This document shows, piece by piece, positions 1 through 10,299 of a DNA stretch of 64,000 nt. The stretch covers positions 18,059,173 to 18,123,172 of the forward strand of contig CM067311.1 in the NCBI GenBank assembly GCA_034231615.1. The letters run 5' to 3'. The stretch comes from Meghimatium bilineatum. Lineage: Eukaryota > Mollusca > Gastropoda > Stylommatophora > Philomycidae. Position numbers and translations under genes: made by a program. The notes under the pieces are model-generated. The model was not told where the DNA came from. It saw only the letters and a list, made by a program, of their open reading frames with translations, and searched no databases. Position 1 is the first letter of the stretch. The number at the start of each line of letters is the position of its first letter.

Positions 1-174
1 CTTGATCTATGAAGGATATGTATAAATTTTGGTTGTATTCTATTGACTTCTCTGCCAGCTGTTTCAGAATAAATATTGCATCAGTACATCCTCTGTTTCT
101 CCTAAAACCCATTTGTGTATTACTAAGTTGTTGTTCTATTACAGGTCTTAGTCTGTAATAGAACAACAGCTTAG
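1..174 (-). mobile_element. LINE reverse transcriptase fragment (LINE-W type), runs off the left edge
   Basis: Read on the minus strand, about 50 codons are open and match the early palm region of non-LTR reverse transcriptases: RPVIEQQL, then QMGFRRNRGCTDAIF, then LKQLAEK and LYISFID at the window edge. The GFR-GCTDAIF-LRQLxEK order is diagnostic of this enzyme class. The catalytic FADD box would lie outside the window. Upstream of RPVIEQQL the reading is replaced by a near-perfect inverted copy of the same DNA (see the hairpin entry). The copy is not expected to be active. Confidence 0.85.
123..174. repeat. 22-bp inverted repeat with 8-nt spacer
   Basis: CTAAGTTGTTGTTCTATTAC (start of the arm, 123-144) is repeated in inverted form at 153-174 with a single mismatch, leaving an 8-base loop. 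It sits inside the reverse transcriptase fragment and replaces the expected upstream coding sequence, which suggests an inverted duplication made by template switching rather than a functional hairpin. Confidence 0.85.
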
Positions 175-189
175 CTAATGATCAACAAT

Positions 190-835
190 ACTGTATTTTT
201 TTCTCTTTTATTTCACTTAGTAAATATACTTTACTTTGTAAACTGTCCTGGACAATCTTATTTATTTGTTAACTTTCCATGTTATTCACCGACACATTCA
301 CATCTGAAGCGGTTTAGGCCTACAGTAAGGTACACAGATTGAAGCACTAAAACCGGCATCGTGATTGTAACATTGAAACACTTGAAATGTTGACATACAA
401 AACAATAAAGCGACTTTCATGGAACTAATTTAAATACAAGTTGTGTCTATACTTTCATGTAAAACATTTCTGTAACTGCCATTTATATTTGGACTCAAAA
501 TTAAATTTGCTTGCCATGAAAGTCGTCACGGAGCGAACAAGATTTTCTTTCCAATTTACAGCTATTTTTCACAATAAAAGATGTATATTTGTATATTAAC
601 AAGCTATGATAACCTCGATAATCACCAGAATGTCAGAGCTAAGCAGTCTATGAGCACCTCAATATTAACCAGAATATTCCTCATGACAGAGGTAAGCAAG
701 CACTTAGAACCTCAATAAACATAATAATATTTATATCATGACGAAACTTAAACAAATATCGCTTAATGTGAGGTGGCGATCAAGTATCATGTAGATATGG
801 TCACATATGAGTGTCTATAATCGCTAGACGTGAGC
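190..835. other. unannotated AT-rich stretch
   Basis: No coding potential or recognised element. The only structure is a weak two-copy repeat of about 60 bp at 605-720, both halves containing ACCTCRATAW, CCAGAAT and TAAGCA. Confidence 0.6.
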
Positions 836-837
836 TG

Positions 838-975
838 GCCATCAAATAACATATAGATATGGTCAAATATCATATAGATATGGTCAAATATCATATAGGT
901 ATGGTTCAATATCATATAGGTATGGTCAAATATCATAAAGATACGGTCAAATATCATATAGATGTGATCAAATGG
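838..975. repeat. tandem repeat, about 21-23 bp unit
   Basis: Six to seven imperfect copies of a unit built on ATATGGTCAAATATCATATAG. Variation in one base per unit shows moderate age. Confidence 0.9.
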
Positions 976-1299
976 TAGTTTCTGTGATCAGCGATATGAG
1001 AGAACGATCAGAATGTATACATACAAGTATCGGCTGAGAACAACTATAGACCTTGTGGTCTACCTGTTGAGGTATGGTCTGTATTTTTAACCGACTTATA
1101 TATTGTTCTTATTAAGTATGAAAGGGAGCAATAATGTTTGGTGTCTATAGCGAATGCTCTCCTCCCCCTCCACCACCTCCCTCAAGGAAAATAATTACTT
1201 TGGACCTGAATGAGAACTGCAAATTTACTTCGATAAGAAAAAACATGTTCATTCTATGGACTATAAGACGCTGGAACTCTAGTAAGATTGACGTTTCAC

Positions 1300-1580
1300 A
1301 GAGAGTATCAGTTGGAGTTCACAGAGAGCACCTACTAAAGTTTACAGACGCACCTACTAAAGTTTACAGAGATCACCTACTAAAGTTTACAGAGAGCACC
1401 TACTAAAGTTTACAGAGAGTCCCGATTGGAGTTTATAGAGAGCCCAACTTGTAATTTACAGAGAGCGCCAGTTGGGGTTTACATGGAGGCCGAGTTGGAG
1501 TTTAAAGAGAACACTAGATGGAGTTTACAGAGAGCCCCGGATGAAGCTCACAGAGAGCTTTCAGTTGGAGTATCAGAATA
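1300..1580. repeat. diverged tandem repeat, about 28-30 bp unit
   Basis: About nine copies of a unit containing AGTTTACAGAGAGC. The first copies read CACCTACTAA between the shared blocks, the later ones are more diverged (GAGTTTACAGAGAGCCC). A 90-codon open frame at 1134-1406 covers part of it and is not considered a gene. Confidence 0.85.
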
Positions 1581-1667
1581 AACACAATACAATTTCTTGC
1601 AATTTCAAGCAGGAGCAATGAAAATTGACAATAGAAGAGAAACAAATAGGGCAAAGTAGTGCGAAAA

Positions 1668-1992
1668 TATGTCTACAAATAAAGGGAACATGAGATCATA
1701 TGTCTACAAATAGGGGCCAAGTTGTGAGATCATATGTCTACAAATAGGGGCCAAGTTGTGAGATCATATGTCTACAAATAGGGGCCAAGTTGTGAGATCA
1801 TATGTCTACATATAGGGGCCAAGTTGTGAGATCATATGTCTACAAATAGGGGCCAAGTTGTGAGATCATATGTCTACAAATAGGGGCCAAGTTGTGAGAT
1901 TATATGTCTACAAATAGAGGGCCAAGTTGTGAGATCACATGTCTACAAATAGGAGCAGAGTTGTGAGAACCGCTGTGTGCAAATAAGGACAC
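1668..1992. repeat. 34-bp minisatellite, about 9 copies
   Basis: Direct copies of a 34-bp unit beginning GAGATCATATGTCTACAAAT and ending GGGGCCAAGTTGT. Central copies are nearly identical, outer copies are decayed, the usual pattern of array growth from the middle. Confidence 0.95.
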
Positions 1993-2049
1993 TACATTGT
2001 GAGAACGTATTTCTACAAAGGGACTTTTTCAAAAACAGAAAGCGAGAAA

Positions 2050-2435
2050 TGGAAATACATTTATAAGAGCTGCAAATTCAAAGATATTTGTTCAATATAA
2101 GAAAACGAAAATTAGATATCGATTTCCGAGAACTACAACGACTTGTTTGATATACACATAAGTGAGTAAGAATGAAACGTATTCTTAGAACTACAAACAA
2201 AGAAACGTTTTCTATACAAGAGTTAATAAAAGTTATCCAATTCTGAGAACTGGAAGGACAAAGAGTTCTTTCATAGAGAAATTGGAAATCCAATTCGGAG
2301 AGAAAACAAAACCAAATATATGTTTTCAATACATGAAATAATAATATAAATTCAATTCTGTGACCTGCACAGACAAAGAGGATTTTCCAATGCAGAAAAG
2401 AAAAATCAAATTCTGAGAACTGCAAGACAAAATAA
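2050..2435. repeat. old diverged tandem repeat, 57-60 bp period
   Basis: GAGAACTRCAA-like blocks recur at about 2067, 2126, 2186, 2246, 2359 and 2414, each followed by ACAAAGA and later TTCTATACA. The copies are strongly diverged. The 115-codon open frame on the minus strand here (2078-2425) follows the repeat and has no recognisable domain. Confidence 0.7.
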
Positions 2436-2794
2436 ACCTATTCTACACAAAACTTAAATAATAAGGACGCTGGGTGTTCTACATATGGTAGCAACTAAAA
2501 AATGACACACTGATCAATACACCATCATCGATACATGTTCACATCATACACAAACGAATCGTTGTGTATATCTGGTGATACATTGCGCCAATCAATAACG
2601 AACTTGTTTGTCATCGATTAACGCCATCAATAAGTAAACACATTTCTCTGCATACAACTGCGCATTAGTGCAGAAGCTTTTATTAAACAATCCAACACAT
2701 CGCATGTGCTTGACTACAGCAACAACAAACCGAATTTTTTTATTTTTTTTCATACAGGTTCGGGGCGTAATATGTTGAGAGTCAATGTACTTTA

Positions 2795-2880
2795 ATGGTT
2801 AGTGCACTGGCTTCGTAGCCGAGTGGTATACAGTAGGATGTTTGAATCAATAATGTTTGAAACAAATGTACCATATAAGT
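2795..2880 (+). mobile_element. possible tRNA-derived SINE head fragment
   Basis: The stretch GGTTAGTGCACTGGCTTCG resembles the A-box region of SINE-F at 26843 (GGTTAGAGCACTGGCTTCG). The B-box side is degraded (TGTTTGAATCAAT). Only the head is recognisable. Confidence 0.45.
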
Positions 2881-2924
2881 AGATAATTCTGCGAGACTTG
2901 GACTTTCAACAAGACTGTATCCAG

Positions 2925-3290
2925 AAGAATAAGTTTATTTGAAATGAAGTGCAACAGAAAGATCTTACGAATATCATGGACAAAGAAAAAGAACATTGCA
3001 ATTTTGAAACTACTGAAACAAAATTAAGGGTGACTTCTAAATGCAATCATAAGAAGGAATCTACAGTATTTTGGATACTTTAAAAGACATGATAGCATCG
3101 ACAGGTTTGATTCTGGAGGGCAGAGTACCAGGTAAGAGAAGAAGGGGACGACCAAGAAGAGAATGGACCAGCGACATCTTAGTATGTATGAACATGTCAC
3201 TGGCCAATACAGACATGCTTGCCTGGGATAGAGAGTCGTTTAGAGTATCCACGACGAAGACAACATTCTGGAAAGAATACGTCGTTTGAT
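2925..3290 (+). mobile_element. LINE-R (RTE-like) 3' tail fragment
   Basis: Broken reading on the plus strand gives KILRISWTKKKNI, LLKQN, LQYFGYFKRHDSI and then, from 3071, LEGRVPGKRRRGRPRREWTSDI. This is the post-reverse-transcriptase tail of APE-type LINEs often labelled endonuclease-reverse transcriptase. Frameshifts separate the pieces. A sister copy lies at 21075-21425 and a more 5' part of the same family at 47640-48440. Confidence 0.85.
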
Positions 3291-3294
3291 ATAT

Positions 3295-4135
3295 TCACGG
3301 AAATAATCAAAATGGGCTTCTCATGTCATGTTTACGTTTTCTGTGGGCAGGTCTTCATACTGTAGATACTTACGTAGAACACGGGTTTTTGAAGTTTCAC
3401 AAACGGAACTGACAATCATTACAGAGCTATAGGGTGTAAACACCAAAAAATACAAATTACAATGCCCAAGACATTTGTCAACGTTTCGAACCGTTAGGTC
3501 TTTCTGAAGAATATAATTTAAAAAAACAAGCAGTGAAAAACAATGAAAACAATGTACAATTGTTGTTCCGTTTCACAGCAGTATTACCTTTTATTAATTT
3601 TCTATAATGTAGGTAGACAGTCATGCCAGAACTTTAGGCACGAATTCATGTTGAATGGGACATCATGAATGATAAAACATTCATCATATTTGCAGACTGA
3701 CGCCATTCTAAATATAAATAACCATACAGTAAGATGAACATTACATAGAGGGAACGTGGTTCACTAGCCGATCGTTCAATTGGTACTCACGATATGATTG
3801 CGTTCATGGTTGGTATTCACAACAACAGCAATTGTTGAAAACAATGTTTTATACAGTTTATGTTGAAATTTTTATTATTAAAAGGGTAGTACCTCTCTGA
3901 TAGCTAACACACTTGGACAATAACAAGTGTGTTATATATGACAAGAAACGTATGCACAAATACCATACCTCTTGACAACCATATTAGTATACATACGTCT
4001 ATACATTAGGTCAATAAATAGGGGATGGGAGTAAGAAGTAAAGGATTGACTGATGTTTATAAAAATAATTTTGTTAAAAGTTGACGTAAAAATTACTGTT
4101 TTTATACAAGTTTTAAAAAATGTTCAAAAAATGTT
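3295..4135. other. unannotated stretch with one conserved repeat motif
   Basis: No gene found. At 3480-3512, read on the minus strand, CAGAAAGACCTAACGGTTCG then AAACGTTG has the shape GAC-loop-GTC-GAAACG that recurs in many metazoan repeats and at 20220. Nothing else is recognised. Confidence 0.45.
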
Positions 4136-4136
4136 T

Positions 4137-4300
4137 TCTTCTTCTTCAGCGTACCTTCTCAAACTCCCACTGGATCTCCTTTATAGCAAGACCATGGTCC
4201 TACTAGATTTCCAGCAGGATGTAATCCAAAGAATTTAAATGCGATGTGTCGCAGTTTTAATTGCTCCATGGCCCGACACATCCGTGTTCGGCAAGCAAAA
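4137..4300 (-). mobile_element. SINE-B copy 1
   Basis: About 160 bp, sense on the minus strand, ending in a (GAA)n-like tail seen here as CTTCTTCTTCAGCG. It aligns along its length with 41577-41738 and 46653-46810. Shared landmarks are GGATGTGTCGGGCC, the core CTGGACTACATCCTGCTRG and GTAGGACCATGGTCTTGCTA. Non-coding. Confidence 0.85.
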
Positions 4301-4380
4301 AATATTCTTGCCGTAATTTATGAACAACCTCTAAGGAAGATCGACAAGAGTTGCACTCAGGACAATAACCGAGGGAAAAT

Positions 4381-4402
4381 GAGAGAGAGAGAGAGAGAGA
4401 GG
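4381..4402. repeat. (GA)n microsatellite
   Basis: Eleven uninterrupted GA dinucleotides. Confidence 0.95.
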
Positions 4403-4539
4403 TGAACAGTCTGTATCCTACAGTCTTCATACAACAAGAGAATGGGTGGCCTGTCGTCGCTGAGCAATCACGAATTTTTGTGTATAGTTTCAGCAAGAGA
4501 AGATGAAGTACGTTATATTACCGTGTACTCTGCACCATA

Positions 4540-4625
4540 GAGGCTCACCACATCCGTTTTCGGCATTATTTTAATTCGTATGAGCTGCCCTCGACTGTAT
4601 CACCCTTCCCCCATGAAGGCAGCCG
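4540..4625 (-). mobile_element. Retro-A fragment (decayed)
   Basis: CACATCCGTTTTCGGCAT and the following ATTCG and GCTGCCCT blocks align with the Retro-A 3' region at 11803-11860 (CACATCCGATTTCGGCAT). Only about 85 bp is recognisable. Confidence 0.55.
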
Positions 4626-4711
4626 CCCCCATGTTAAAAGCTCTTACTTATCTTGACGTGTTATCACCCACTGCTGTGCTCTTGGATTTTATATTCTAAA
4701 GTAGTGCAAAT

Positions 4712-4892
4712 TACTACCATATCGACTATACTTTACTATCATATCGACTATACTTTAGTATCATACCGACTATACTTTACTATCATATCGACTATACTTT
4801 ATTATCATACCGACTATACTTTACTATCATATCGACTATACTTTATTATCATACCGACTATACTTTACTATCATATCGACTATACTTTACCC
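4712..4892. repeat. 22-bp minisatellite, about 8 copies
   Basis: Unit ATCGACTATACTTTACTATC plus AT, with copies alternating ATATCG and ATACCG and ACTATC and ATTATC, a hint of a 44-bp dimer repeat. Confidence 0.95.
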
Positions 4893-5224
4893 AACAGTTA
4901 TTTACGTCATGGCTACTTTTATTTATAATATAACCTAGACTGCAGTGCTGGAACAAGATGGCAACAGTGAAGCCCACAGACTGTGTCATTTAGTGGACTA
5001 TTAATGGTTTGCTCTGTCAATGATTTCTCAGCCATGGCCTTCTACACAATAAGACCTACTTGCTAATTGTAAATCTAGTTTTCTTAATGACATTTGACTA
5101 TAACCTTGATTTGCATTGGTGGTCACACAACGTATAACCATAATATAATCTAAAAATGTGAAACAAGCCATGTTTGACAAGATTGGGGATATTTTACGTA
5201 ATTAAGAAAGGGGCAAGACTACCT

Positions 5225-5565
5225 GAAATTTAGACAGCTGTTGACATGGAGGTTGGGGATACAAAATTGGCAACACTTTTGCTGATGTTGTTCGTCCATC
5301 GATGTCGACGACGACCATTCAGCTCAAGCGGGATGATGGTGATGAAGATGACGATGTCTGCGGCGTTCCCGACTGCGACTAATGAAGGCTATGCGTATCT
5401 GGTATTGTCTTCCACATTCTGAGCATGTGTAGGAGGAGTCTGTGGGCATTGAGCAGCTCTTGCACTTCTTCTAGCGCGTTTTTGTTATGCAGCTTGATAT
5501 CTGGGATTCTCTACAACTGATGTATCATTCTTGATTCTGCGATTTTAGTTGGATATGTTTTGTGG
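5225..5565 (-). mobile_element. LINE-Z 3' end with degenerate C2H2 finger
   Basis: On the minus strand the frame YTCSECGRQYQIRIAFISRS occurs near 5385-5445 and matches the terminal zinc-finger motif of LINE-Z (compare CIHCNRTFCAQIGLIGHLRT at 31500). The two cysteines are kept but both histidines are replaced by Arg. A GAT-rich tail follows. This is one half of an element interrupted by the plus-strand fragment at 5630-5885. Confidence 0.7.
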
Positions 5566-5629
5566 AGTAATAGTACTAATACCGCAGTGAATAAGAATTC
5601 AAGAGCTAACGATAAAATGAAGAAGACAT

Positions 5630-5885
5630 ACAAATCAGCTACGTTGAATATTTGCGGGCTGGGGGAACAAAACACCTGAATTAATTTCATTTATGAGACC
5701 AGGGTACAAAGCCAGAGGAAGACCACGGAAAAAATGGATAGAAAACGTCAGGGACATCCTGCACAGACACGGTCATAGCACAGCCGAAGCCACACATCTG
5801 GCGATATAACGCAAGCTAGAGCTCCAATCACACATATGCTTAACGGCAAGAGTGGATCACACACCACCTGGGGATAGACAATAGA
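5630..5885 (+). mobile_element. LINE-W 3' tail inserted in LINE-Z
   Basis: Plus-strand reading gives YKARGRPRKKWIENVRDIL, then HGHSTAEATHLAI, a stop and RKLELQSHICLTARVDHT. The same tail occurs at 39713-39985 and 57765-58010. It ends at a short GATAGACAATAGACA tail. Minus-strand LINE-Z sequence lies on both sides, so this is probably a 5'-truncated insertion. I could not identify target duplications. Confidence 0.75.
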
Positions 5886-6300
5886 CAATGTTTTGTGCAA
5901 GATTTTCCTTCGATTTCTGCCTATTTTTAAGTGAGTCAGAGATGCCTTAAGAGTGTCTTTAAAACATTTCGTCTGTCGTCCTGCCAGTCTGGTGTTCTTC
6001 ATATAAGCCTTTTTTGGTAGACAATGATCTTTCATGTGGATCATGTGTCCTGCCCAGCGTGTCTGCCCCTCCATCAATATTGTATGTATGCTTACAGACT
6101 TAGATTTCATCAGTACTTCACTGTCTGGTATTTTATCCCACCAATGGATGTTGAGTGTCTTACCACTGTAGCTTAGGTGTAAATGGTTGAGTCTTCTATC
6201 GTGTCTGACATATACTGTCCATGTTTCACATGCATAAACGAGTTATGATAAAATTGCTGCCTCGTAAACTATGAGTTTTTCTGATGTACTCGTTATTTAT
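5886..6300 (-). mobile_element. LINE-Z internal fragment
   Basis: Minus-strand reading gives VYACETWTVYVRHDRRLNHL, KTLNIHWWDKIPDSEVL, then SVSIHTILMEGQTRWAGHMI and GRQTKCFKDTLKASLTHLKI. A 120-codon frame (5748-6110) covers the second half. This is the tail after the reverse transcriptase domain. The element continues at 5225-5565. Confidence 0.8.
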
Positions 6301-6451
6301 GCACAACGACTGTGTTATTCTCAAAGTTATTCTTTCTGAATAACATCAAGAACTGGACAGAGTGTGAAGTTTCCATGCTCGTAATGTTGGAGATTTTTCT
6401 GCACCAAATGTCTCATTGTGACACCCCTACAGCCCTGACGAGTTATAGGTT

Positions 6452-6545
6452 ACTATTATTATTATTATTATTGTTATTGTTATTATTGTTATTGTTATTA
6501 TTATTATTATTATTATTGTTATTATTATGTTGTTGTTGTTGTTTT
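6452..6545. repeat. (TTA/TTG)n microsatellite
   Basis: Imperfect trinucleotide run that reads as poly-leucine/cysteine in a 92-codon artefactual frame. Confidence 0.95.
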
Positions 6546-6549
6546 AAGC

Positions 6550-7100
6550 TTTACAGACACATTATTGTGGTGAAAACAGCCCTCTATTAATTATATCATT
6601 ACAGTAATTTGGTAACACATCTCAGTTTTTAAAGCGACCGAAATCACTAGAAACATGATAGCAATAAAAACCAACTTTTGTAACGATGCTTCATAAATCA
6701 ATGATCAATAATGTACGTAGAGACATAGAATTTTTGTTTACAATGCTAGAGAATATTCAGTTCAAGCAGAACTTACGCTATGATGCTTCTATTGTACTGT
6801 ACAACTAGTCTAGTCTTTGTTGGAATATCATGAGAGCTTATTTATGCAGAAACCATTATTCCAAACTGTTGAACATTTCCAATTTAAAAATCGTCCAAAG
6901 AAGTGCTTTTACATTTTCGTTCTCATTAGTCCTTCTTGCAGTACACAATCTGGATAATTTGTTTGTGCACCCGATTGCTAATTTTTAAGAGACGTATCGA
7001 TTACTGATAACTTTTATCCAATGACAGCGATATAATGATACTATTATTGTACCAGGCACAAGAAATCATGTACTGACTGAAATGTTGTCGTGTTGTCCCA
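6550..7100. other. unannotated stretch
   Basis: AT-rich, no open frame above 60 codons, no recognised repeat. Confidence 0.6.
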
Positions 7101-7114
7101 TTATATGCATGAGC

Positions 7115-7240
7115 TACTTGTTTTTTTTATACTTATATGTTATATATTTTTTATACTTATATGTTATATTTTTTTATACTTATATGTTATATTTTTTATA
7201 CTTATATGTTATATAATTTTATACTTATATGTTATATATT
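7115..7240. repeat. 21-23 bp AT-rich minisatellite
   Basis: Six copies of TTTTTATACTTATATGTTAT with variable T runs. Confidence 0.95.
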
Positions 7241-7411
7241 TATAGTGTGCTTATATCAATAGTCTCCGGATATCAAGACAGGTTGATATTCACATATTCC
7301 CACAGCATACTATTTAATATAGAAAGGTACATGTTCAGAAAGGAGTGAGTCACGCTACTGAAGAACTATGTTGTTTAAATTACGAGTATTACATGAATTT
7401 AATGATCTGAT

Positions 7412-7801
7412 CACGCAGGGGTCAACTCCATCGAAAGAGCAGACACGTCGGTGGATAATGATGTGGCTGAGGGCACTGTTCTGAAAAGAGATAAGGCCGA
7501 TATAACAGTGGCAGTCGTGGATTTACTTCACAGTGAAGAAGATGATGTTGGAGGTGATAACACTGCAGGTAAAAAGAATGACAGTAACTGCGTTACCAGA
7601 ACTGATGACATAAAGAGCGTCATCTCTGGAAAGATCCGAAGATCACATAATCAACATTTCCCTGGGACTTTTCATCCGCGTACTCTTGGAGGGCTGTTCC
7701 CTGGGACTTTTCATCCGCGTACTCTTGGAGGGCTGCTGGAAAGGAGAGCGGAGCACTTACGGGAATATCCTGTGTGCAGTAATGCTGATGTTTTTAATTA
7801 A
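7412..7801 (+). mobile_element. LINE-H RNase H domain C-terminal half, open frame
   Basis: A continuous frame of about 130 codons begins HAGVNSIERADTSV, where the His and the Asp of ERAD correspond to RNase H active-site positions, continues through KRDKADITVAVVDLLHSEED and ends RRAEHLREYPVCSNAD. The end matches the EHLWxCPxC tails at 12728, 26139 and 40814. A 13-residue block, FPGTFHPRTLGGL, is duplicated in frame (39-bp direct repeat at about 7659-7736). The amino-terminal part of the domain is missing, so this is a 5'-truncated LINE copy without stops. Confidence 0.75.
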
Positions 7802-8035
7802 GAAACAATCAAATTTCAGGACATTTGCTTTCAGTATAAAATTGTAGGTAGAGGACGTTGTTGGCGCACTTCAATGGTTTTGAAAGACTCGATGTATTGA
7901 TGTATTTGTTGTGTCTGAAATACACTCTAAGCTGCAACAGATCATTCACTGTATGTACTAGAGTGAGTGAATGAAATCTCTGTTGTTACTTCCAATCTTT
8001 CTATCTCGTATATATTTGCACAAGTCTGCCTAAGT

Positions 8036-8395
8036 GTTGCCGGAAAAGAAGAGCAAAGAATAGTGACGCCACCACTTTCCAAGAATGTGGTAAGAAGTAG
8101 CTAAGGTAATTGAATATGGGGTTGTTTACTGTACCAAATGGCAGGTATGTTGTCGGGACCTGAAAAAAGATAAACAAAACTGTTTGTTCCATGCATGTCG
8201 TAGGAGGCGACTAGGAGTTTATGTGGTGAAGTCGGCTGTCTCATCCCAATAGGGTCAAAGTGACCCAGAAAACATACTGAATACTGATGTGTCAGGTCAA
8301 AATGCGCAGAAATCGCAGCAAATGTATACACCATGACACAACTTATAGAGCTCTCCGAATTCCATCATGTTAATTTGAATGATTTTGAGAACACG
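8036..8395 (+). mobile_element. SINE-C copy 1
   Basis: Landmarks in order: GAAGAGCAAAGA, a segment of about 100 bp not found in other copies (8087-8190), CATGTCGTAGGAGGCGACTA, GTCGGCTGTCTCATCCCAAT, AGGGTCAAAGTGACCCAGAA, ACCATGACACAACT, CCGAATTCCATCATG. The other copies are at 17855, 33296 and 52765, all in the same orientation. Non-coding. Confidence 0.8.
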
Positions 8396-8575
8396 CACAG
8401 AAGACGTAATATTTCCTGTATAATATTGTGTGTTGTAGGTCCATGTCTGGAACACGCACAGAAGACGTAATATTTCCTGTGTAATATTGTGTTTTGTAGG
8501 TCCATGTCTGGAACACGCACAGAAGACGTAATATTTCCTGTGTAATATAGCGTGATGTAGGTCCATGTCTGGAAT
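8385..8575. repeat. 61-bp tandem repeat, 3 copies
   Basis: Units begin GAACACGCACAGAAGACGTA and end TAGGTCCATGTCTG. The array starts exactly at the 3' end of SINE-C. Confidence 0.9.
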
Positions 8576-8734
8576 TATGGGATAGAATCAATCATTGTGC
8601 CTGCAGGATGTCTCGATATTACGCGATAGTTATGGAACATTTCCTTTCAGCATAGAAGACTGTTTAGTACATGGCATTGCACCATATATAGCAAAATTGA
8701 ACTAAACAAGTAGATTCAGAAGGCTGTTTAGTTC

Positions 8735-8975
8735 ATGCCTATCTATCTATTCGCTAAATCTTTTGCTGCCTTCAACGTCAGGGGTAAAAGAGTTTTCTGG
8801 TGACAGCCCTCTATCTGAGTATATTTGTGGAATGTGTTGCCTCTTTTATCTCGGTGGTCCATCGTTTTCGTGGTCGGTCTATAGGTCTGCCTTCACTGTA
8901 TCTGTGTAGCATAGCTTGCTGTGGTACGCTGTCTGATGATTGTCTGCTCATGTGTGCAAACCATTTCATCGCATT
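8735..8975 (-). mobile_element. LINE-W 3' tail with (GATA) tail
   Basis: Minus-strand reading MKWFAHMSRQSSDSVPQQAM, then RYSEGRPIDRPRKRWTTEIK. The 3' end reads CTGACGTTGAAGGCAGC and then GATAGATAGG, the same end as the longer copy at 48632. The 163-codon frame here extends into the neighbouring SINE-E and is a chimera. Confidence 0.85.
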
Positions 8976-9039
8976 TAGTCCATGGCATTGTGAAATATCT
9001 AACCACATTGAGCTAAACAATTCGATGCAGGCTCTATCT

Positions 9040-9116
9040 CTCAGCTTAACTGTAAAAGTGTTTAGCCAACAAATACATATTAGATCTAACAAGGATGAGG
9101 GAATATATATTATATC
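9040..9116. repeat. left part of a short tandem repeat interrupted by SINE-E
   Basis: TATTAGATCTAACAAGGATG and GGAATATATATTA recur after the SINE at 9375-9415 (TGTTAGATCTAAGCAGCGTA, GGAAATATATATTA). The target of the insertion was therefore a repeat of about 40 bp period. Confidence 0.7.
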
Positions 9117-9348
9117 AACTTTTCTTTCTTTCATTACTGCGTGTTTTTCTGTTAAGGCGTGCAGGGAGGCTTTGGCTGTTAAAGCTGTGGAAATAAAGGC
9201 CGCTTTGCCAAAGCTGTCGCCGCGACGTGTACAGGACGATTTTTTATTGCACATGCGAAAGACAAAAATCCTTGTCCCAACCGCCGATTGAACCCGAGAC
9301 ATCAGGAATCTGAGGCCGGCGTTCTAGCCGTACGGCCAAGCGCTCCAC
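9117..9348 (-). mobile_element. SINE-E copy 1, complete, with 12-bp target duplication
   Basis: Sense is minus. It begins GGAGCGCTTGGCCGTACGGC, an A-box like start, has a B box GGGTTCAATC about 45 bp on, and ends CAGTAATGAAAGAAAGAAAA, an (AAAG)n tail. ATATATTATATC flanks it at 9105-9116 and 9349-9360. A second copy lies at 62808-63028. The layout of tRNA-like head, body and simple tail is that of a Pol III SINE. Confidence 0.85.
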
Positions 9349-9739
9349 ATATATTATATCTACCCAGCATACAAAATATATGTTAGATCTAAGCAGCGTA
9401 AGGAAATATATATTAGGTGTATTCAGCTTAGAGAAAGATCCAAACAAACAACAGAGCATTTAAGCTGTTTCACAAAAGTATCGCAATGAACACATAAATG
9501 TACTTCATGCTATAAAATAAACTTAATGATCTACTGAAACATACACATAAAACACGTCGTGTTCCGATTGTATCCCCTCAACCTCTTGAACAATTAATAA
9601 ATTCCTTAACAACAAGACCACGAAAATCTACAAAAATAAAATTCTAGAATTTGTAACAAATTCTAGTATATGCTGAAATTGCACTTAGCAAGATTAATCT
9701 ATACATCTATCTATGTGTGGTCTTTTCTCTGCTTATGCT

Positions 9740-10290
9740 GCGAGGCTTATGCTGTTTATGACACTTGGTTTTAAGGCTAATGCATAGCTTGATAGCTTGA
9801 TGTGCAGTAATACTGTGTCGTATCAGAATGTTGGTAACTCCTACAATCCACCTTGTTCTTGGTCTTCGTCTCTATCTTGCTGTTTACAATTTCATAGTAT
9901 ATGCTCACACTGCTAGACAATAAGTTTTTATTCTCATTGGGTGGTCGAACCATTTCAATCTCTTATTTGTCCAATGTGATGACCACAGATGTTGTTTGCA
10001 ACAGTTCTTGTAATTTCTTAACTTTTCACATGTACTCTTTTTGTTCTGTTTGCTGCTTTTCTTAGACATCTCATTTCACATTTAGTAAGCTTTCTCTCTT
10101 GTTCTTTATTTAGTGTCCATGTCTGACATTGAATACATATTGTTGGGATGAATATTGAATTTATGGTTTGCATTTTGGTTTCTGCCGGGAAAGGAGTATG
10201 TTTCAACATTGGTGTAAGTTCATAATTTACGTAGTTGTCTTTCTGAATTATTGTCTCAAGCTCTCTGTCCATTGCAAGATTAATATGGTG
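9740..10290 (-). mobile_element. LINE-W tail fragment
   Basis: Minus-strand frame (10018-10272) reads ETIIQKDNYVNYELTPMLKH, then CIQCQTWTLNKEQERKLTKC and EMRCLRKAANRTKRVHVKS before a stop. Beyond the stop ITRTV and NGSTTQ continue the family. The same subfamily recurs at 25850-26660, 43740-44440 and 56870. Confidence 0.85.
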
Positions 10291-10299
10291 TCTTAAATT

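Noticed and set aside
8800-9302. 163-codon frames on both strands
   Set aside because: Chance fusion of a LINE-W tail with SINE-E; the two halves belong to different elements.
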